Shown here: piece by piece, positions 4,582-6,435 of the stretch | Numbering within the stretch: the stretch's first letter is position 1 | Layout: each line of letters starts with the position of its first letter | NCBI GenBank assembly: GCA_016781705.1 | Contig: JADDPV010000003.1 | Location: 1-6,435 of the forward strand | DNA length: 6,435 nucleotides | DNA from: Rubrobacter sp. | GTDB taxonomy: Bacteria; Actinomycetota; Rubrobacteria; Rubrobacterales; Rubrobacteraceae | Reading direction: 5' to 3' | Notes under the pieces: generated by a model | What the model saw: the letters and a program-made list of their open reading frames with translations, nothing else | The model's database searches: none | What the model was told of the DNA's origin: nothing | Made by a program: the position numbers and the translations under genes

Positions 4582-4617
4582 ATTGCGGCTGGTGACAGTC
4601 TCCGTAACTCCCCCCCC
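4580..4617. repeat. Candidate Tn3-family terminal inverted repeat
   Basis: Directly after the Tn3 transposase stop the plus strand reads GGTGACAGTCTCCGTAACTC (4591-4610) followed by seven more C. Read from the outside inward this is a G-run, then GTTACGGAGACTGTCACC, which is the layout of Tn3-family 38-bp ends (GGGG start, TACGG-type core). Position right after the transposase gene fits. The partner repeat is not in the window. Confidence 0.5.
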
Positions 4618-4756
4618 GAGTAGACGCGTTTTGGGACCGGGGGCAGGGGCGTGAGGCCTCAAAATTGCACGTGGCTCCGACAATAGCACCATAGTGAACT
4701 ACGCCTCGCGGCTTGAGACCCTCCGGACGGAACCCGTATGGGGAACCCTCTCGGGC

Positions 4757-6298
4757 TTACTCTTCCACGGCCCGCCCGTACCCACCGCCGCCCGGCGTCT
4801 TGACCGTCACCACGTCGCCCTCTCTTAGCTCCCGGCTCACCTTCGGCGGCAACTTCCTCCCGTTGAGGAGGTTCTCGCCCACCTTCCCGGGCTCGCCGCC
4901 ACTCATGCCCTGTGGCGGGTGGCGGCGGCGGTCGCTCAGTAGCGAGAGGCTCGCGGGCTCGAGCACACGGACGGAGCGGACGATGCCGTCGCCGCCCCGG
5001 TGCTCGCCCTCGCCCCCTGAGCCGTAGACTAGCTCGTAGCGCTCGACGCGCATCGGGTACTCGAGCTCAAAGGCCTCGGTGGGGGTGTTCAGGGTGTTGC
5101 TCATGCTAACGTGGACGCCGGAAGGCCCGGGACCTTTGCTGCTCGCGCCCTGGCCGCCGCCTATGGTTTCGTAGTAGGTCCAACCCGGACCGCCGATGAT
5201 GGTGTTGTTCATCGTCCCCTGGCCATGCGCCGGAAGATCCGCGGCCCCGGAGAAGGCGGCGAGTACGGTGTCGGCAATGCGGTTGCTGGTCTCGACGTTG
5301 CCGGCTACGACGGCCGAGGGGCTTTTTGCGTTCACCAGGCTGCCCTTCGGGGCCTTTATCTCTAGCGGGGCGTAGGTACCGGCGTTGGCCGGTATGTCCT
5401 TGGGCAAGAGGACACGCAGGGCGAAGTAGCACGCCGAGCGCGTCACCGGCAAGGGGCAGTTCACGTTGCCGGGAACCGCCTCGGCCGTGCCGGTGAAGTC
5501 TATCGTTATGGAGTCACCTCTTATGGCGACCTTCGCCCGGACCGGGATATCCTCGTCCATCGTCCCGTCGCCCTCGAGGAAGTCCTCGGCGGAGTACTCG
5601 CCGTCCGGCAGGTCCCGAATGGCCTCGCGGGTCCGCCGTTCGGTATAGGAGATGACCTCGTCGAAGGCGGCGAGCACGATCTCTTCGCCGCGGCGTTCGA
5701 TCAGCTCCCCGATGCGCTCCTCGGCGATCCGGTTGCCCGCTATCTGCGCCCTCAAATCCCCCCGCCGGATCGCGGGCGTACGGACGTTGGCCAGGAGGAG
5801 GTCGAGCACGTCGTCCACGTACTCCCCGCTCCTGACCAGCCGGACCGGCGGGATTATGATGCCCTCCTGATAGACCTCCCGCGAGTCGCTCGGCATGGAG
5901 CCCGGGCGCATCCCGCCGACGTCCGAGTGATGCGCGCGGGTCACAGCGTAGCCTATGATCCGACCTTCCCAAGCGAGCGGCGAGACGAGCGTTATGTCCG
6001 GCAGGTGCGTCCCCCCAGAGTAGGGATCGTTGATGGCGAAGACGTCCCCCGGCTCTGGGTTGCGGCGCATGATCGCGGCGACCGCCTCCGGCATGGCGCC
6101 GAGGTGGACGGGGATGTGCTCGGCCTGGGCGACCATCCTGCCCCGCGCGTCGAAGAGCGCCGTCGAGCAGTCGCGCCGCTCCTTTATGTTCGAGGAGTAG
6201 GCGCCCCGGATAAGGACCGCCCCCATCTCCTCGGCGATGCCCGCGAGCGCGCTCGCCAAAACCGAGAGGGTCACGGGGTCCAGTCGTCCGTTGCTCAT
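4757..6298 (-). CDS. hyuB: Hydantoinase B / 5-oxoprolinase subunit B family protein
   Basis: The protein is a complete 513-residue member of the HyuB family, of usual length. Motifs in order: KERRDCSTALFD (39-50), the signature NDPYSGGTHLPD (90-101), RAHHSDVGG (121-129), PGNVNCP (276-282), GNVETSNRI (333-341), ETIGGGQGA (377-385) and a glycine-rich end TPGGGGYG (501-508). The Asp/His-rich motifs form the metal-containing active site of the beta subunit. With HyuA the family performs ATP-dependent opening of cyclic amides (N-methylhydantoin, 5-oxoproline) or carboxylation (acetone/acetophenone carboxylases); sequence alone does not set the substrate. The ATG at 6296-6298 overlaps the hyuA stop by 4 bases (ATGA), with GGAG about 9 bases upstream, so translation is coupled. 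No obvious strong terminator follows between its stop and the Tn3 end. Confidence 0.92.
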   Translation of the reverse strand: MSNGRLDPVTLSVLASALAGIAEEMGAVLIRGAYSSNIKERRDCSTALFDARGRMVAQAEHIPVHLGAMPEAVAAIMRRNPEPGDVFAINDPYSGGTHLPDITLVSPLAWEGRIIGYAVTRAHHSDVGGMRPGSMPSDSREVYQEGIIIPPVRLVRSGEYVDDVLDLLLANVRTPAIRRGDLRAQIAGNRIAEERIGELIERRGEEIVLAAFDEVISYTERRTREAIRDLPDGEYSAEDFLEGDGTMDEDIPVRAKVAIRGDSITIDFTGTAEAVPGNVNCPLPVTRSACYFALRVLLPKDIPANAGTYAPLEIKAPKGSLVNAKSPSAVVAGNVETSNRIADTVLAAFSGAADLPAHGQGTMNNTIIGGPGWTYYETIGGGQGASSKGPGPSGVHVSMSNTLNTPTEAFELEYPMRVERYELVYGSGGEGEHRGGDGIVRSVRVLEPASLSLLSDRRRHPPQGMSGGEPGKVGENLLNGRKLPPKVSRELREGDVVTVKTPGGGGYGRAVEE

Positions 6299-6435
6299 CT
6301 CTTCTCCAATACCAGGGTTCCGACGTTGTCCACGACGCCCCGCCAGCCCGGGTTGACGACGCAGGTGGATTCTTTGAACTCGACGATCGTCGGGCCCTCC
6401 ACGTTCGAGCCGCGTCCCATGCGTTCTCGGTCCAG
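6295..6435 (-). CDS. hyuA: Hydantoinase A / 5-oxoprolinase subunit A family protein, 3' end only
   Basis: The last 46 codons are present, running in from the right edge. They read GRGSNVEGPTIVEFKESTCV, then VNPGWRGVVDNVGTLVLEKR and stop. The GPxIVE, ST-x-V-x-PGW and NVGTLVL elements are the standard C-terminus of the HyuA (ATPase-fold) subunit, partner of HyuB. The TGA at 6295-6297 lies inside the ATGA overlap with hyuB, so the two are one operon transcribed leftward. The ATP-binding part lies outside the window. Confidence 0.88.
   Translation of the reverse strand: MDRERMGRGSNVEGPTIVEFKESTCVVNPGWRGVVDNVGTLVLEKR

Noticed and set aside
4618..4756. GAGGCCTC palindrome and GGGTTCC repeats as the hyuB terminator
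   Set aside because: The palindrome has no usable loop and no T-run, and the GGGTTCC copies are direct, not inverted.

Overview
This is a high-GC bacterial window. Strong AGGAGG-type ribosome binding sites, GTG/TTG starts and the style of the small hypothetical proteins suggest an actinobacterium, most likely Rubrobacter or a close relative. The genus is an inference from sequence character; no search was run. The chromosome here looks like ordinary metabolism at both edges, with a loosely packed accessory stretch of small genes and mobile-element debris between them.

Layout. At 1-123 on the minus strand lies the 5' end of a pyridoxal kinase gene (pdxY/pdxK type), running off the left edge. 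After a stretch of about 460 bases with no convincing gene come a small charged hypothetical gene (587-826, minus) and, divergent from it, a small gene of winged-helix-like character (958-1323, plus). The stretch 1324-1892 has no credible gene but holds an 8-bp-stem inverted repeat and a short direct repeat. Three minus-strand genes follow: an 88-residue hypothetical protein (1949-2215), a 70-residue protein with two CxxCxGxG zinc-binding motifs (2352-2564), and a secreted protein with RTX-like calcium-binding repeats (about 2714-3186). Each of the three is followed by its own terminator-like hairpin, and the hairpins are related in sequence.

From 3336 to 4347 lies an IS630-family insertion sequence with definable ends (26-bp imperfect inverted repeats flanked by TA). 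Its transposase is split over two frames at an A6G run. Immediately right of it is the last 78 codons of a Tn3-family transposase (4348-4581, plus), followed by a plausible Tn3 terminal repeat. The IS sits at the break in the Tn3 gene, so the mobile elements are nested or eroded here. The right edge carries a complete hydantoinase/oxoprolinase subunit B gene (4757-6298, minus) and the 3' end of subunit A (6295-6435), translationally coupled by a 4-base ATGA overlap.

In three places (IS630 transposase, RTX-like gene, winged-helix-like gene) the natural reading frame would be restored by one extra base in a homopolymer run. That pattern could mean sequencing error, gene decay, or, for the transposase only, programmed frameshifting. 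I found no CRISPR array, tRNA, rRNA or recognised defence system. The least explained material is the set of small proteins with matched terminators and the stretch 1324-1892.
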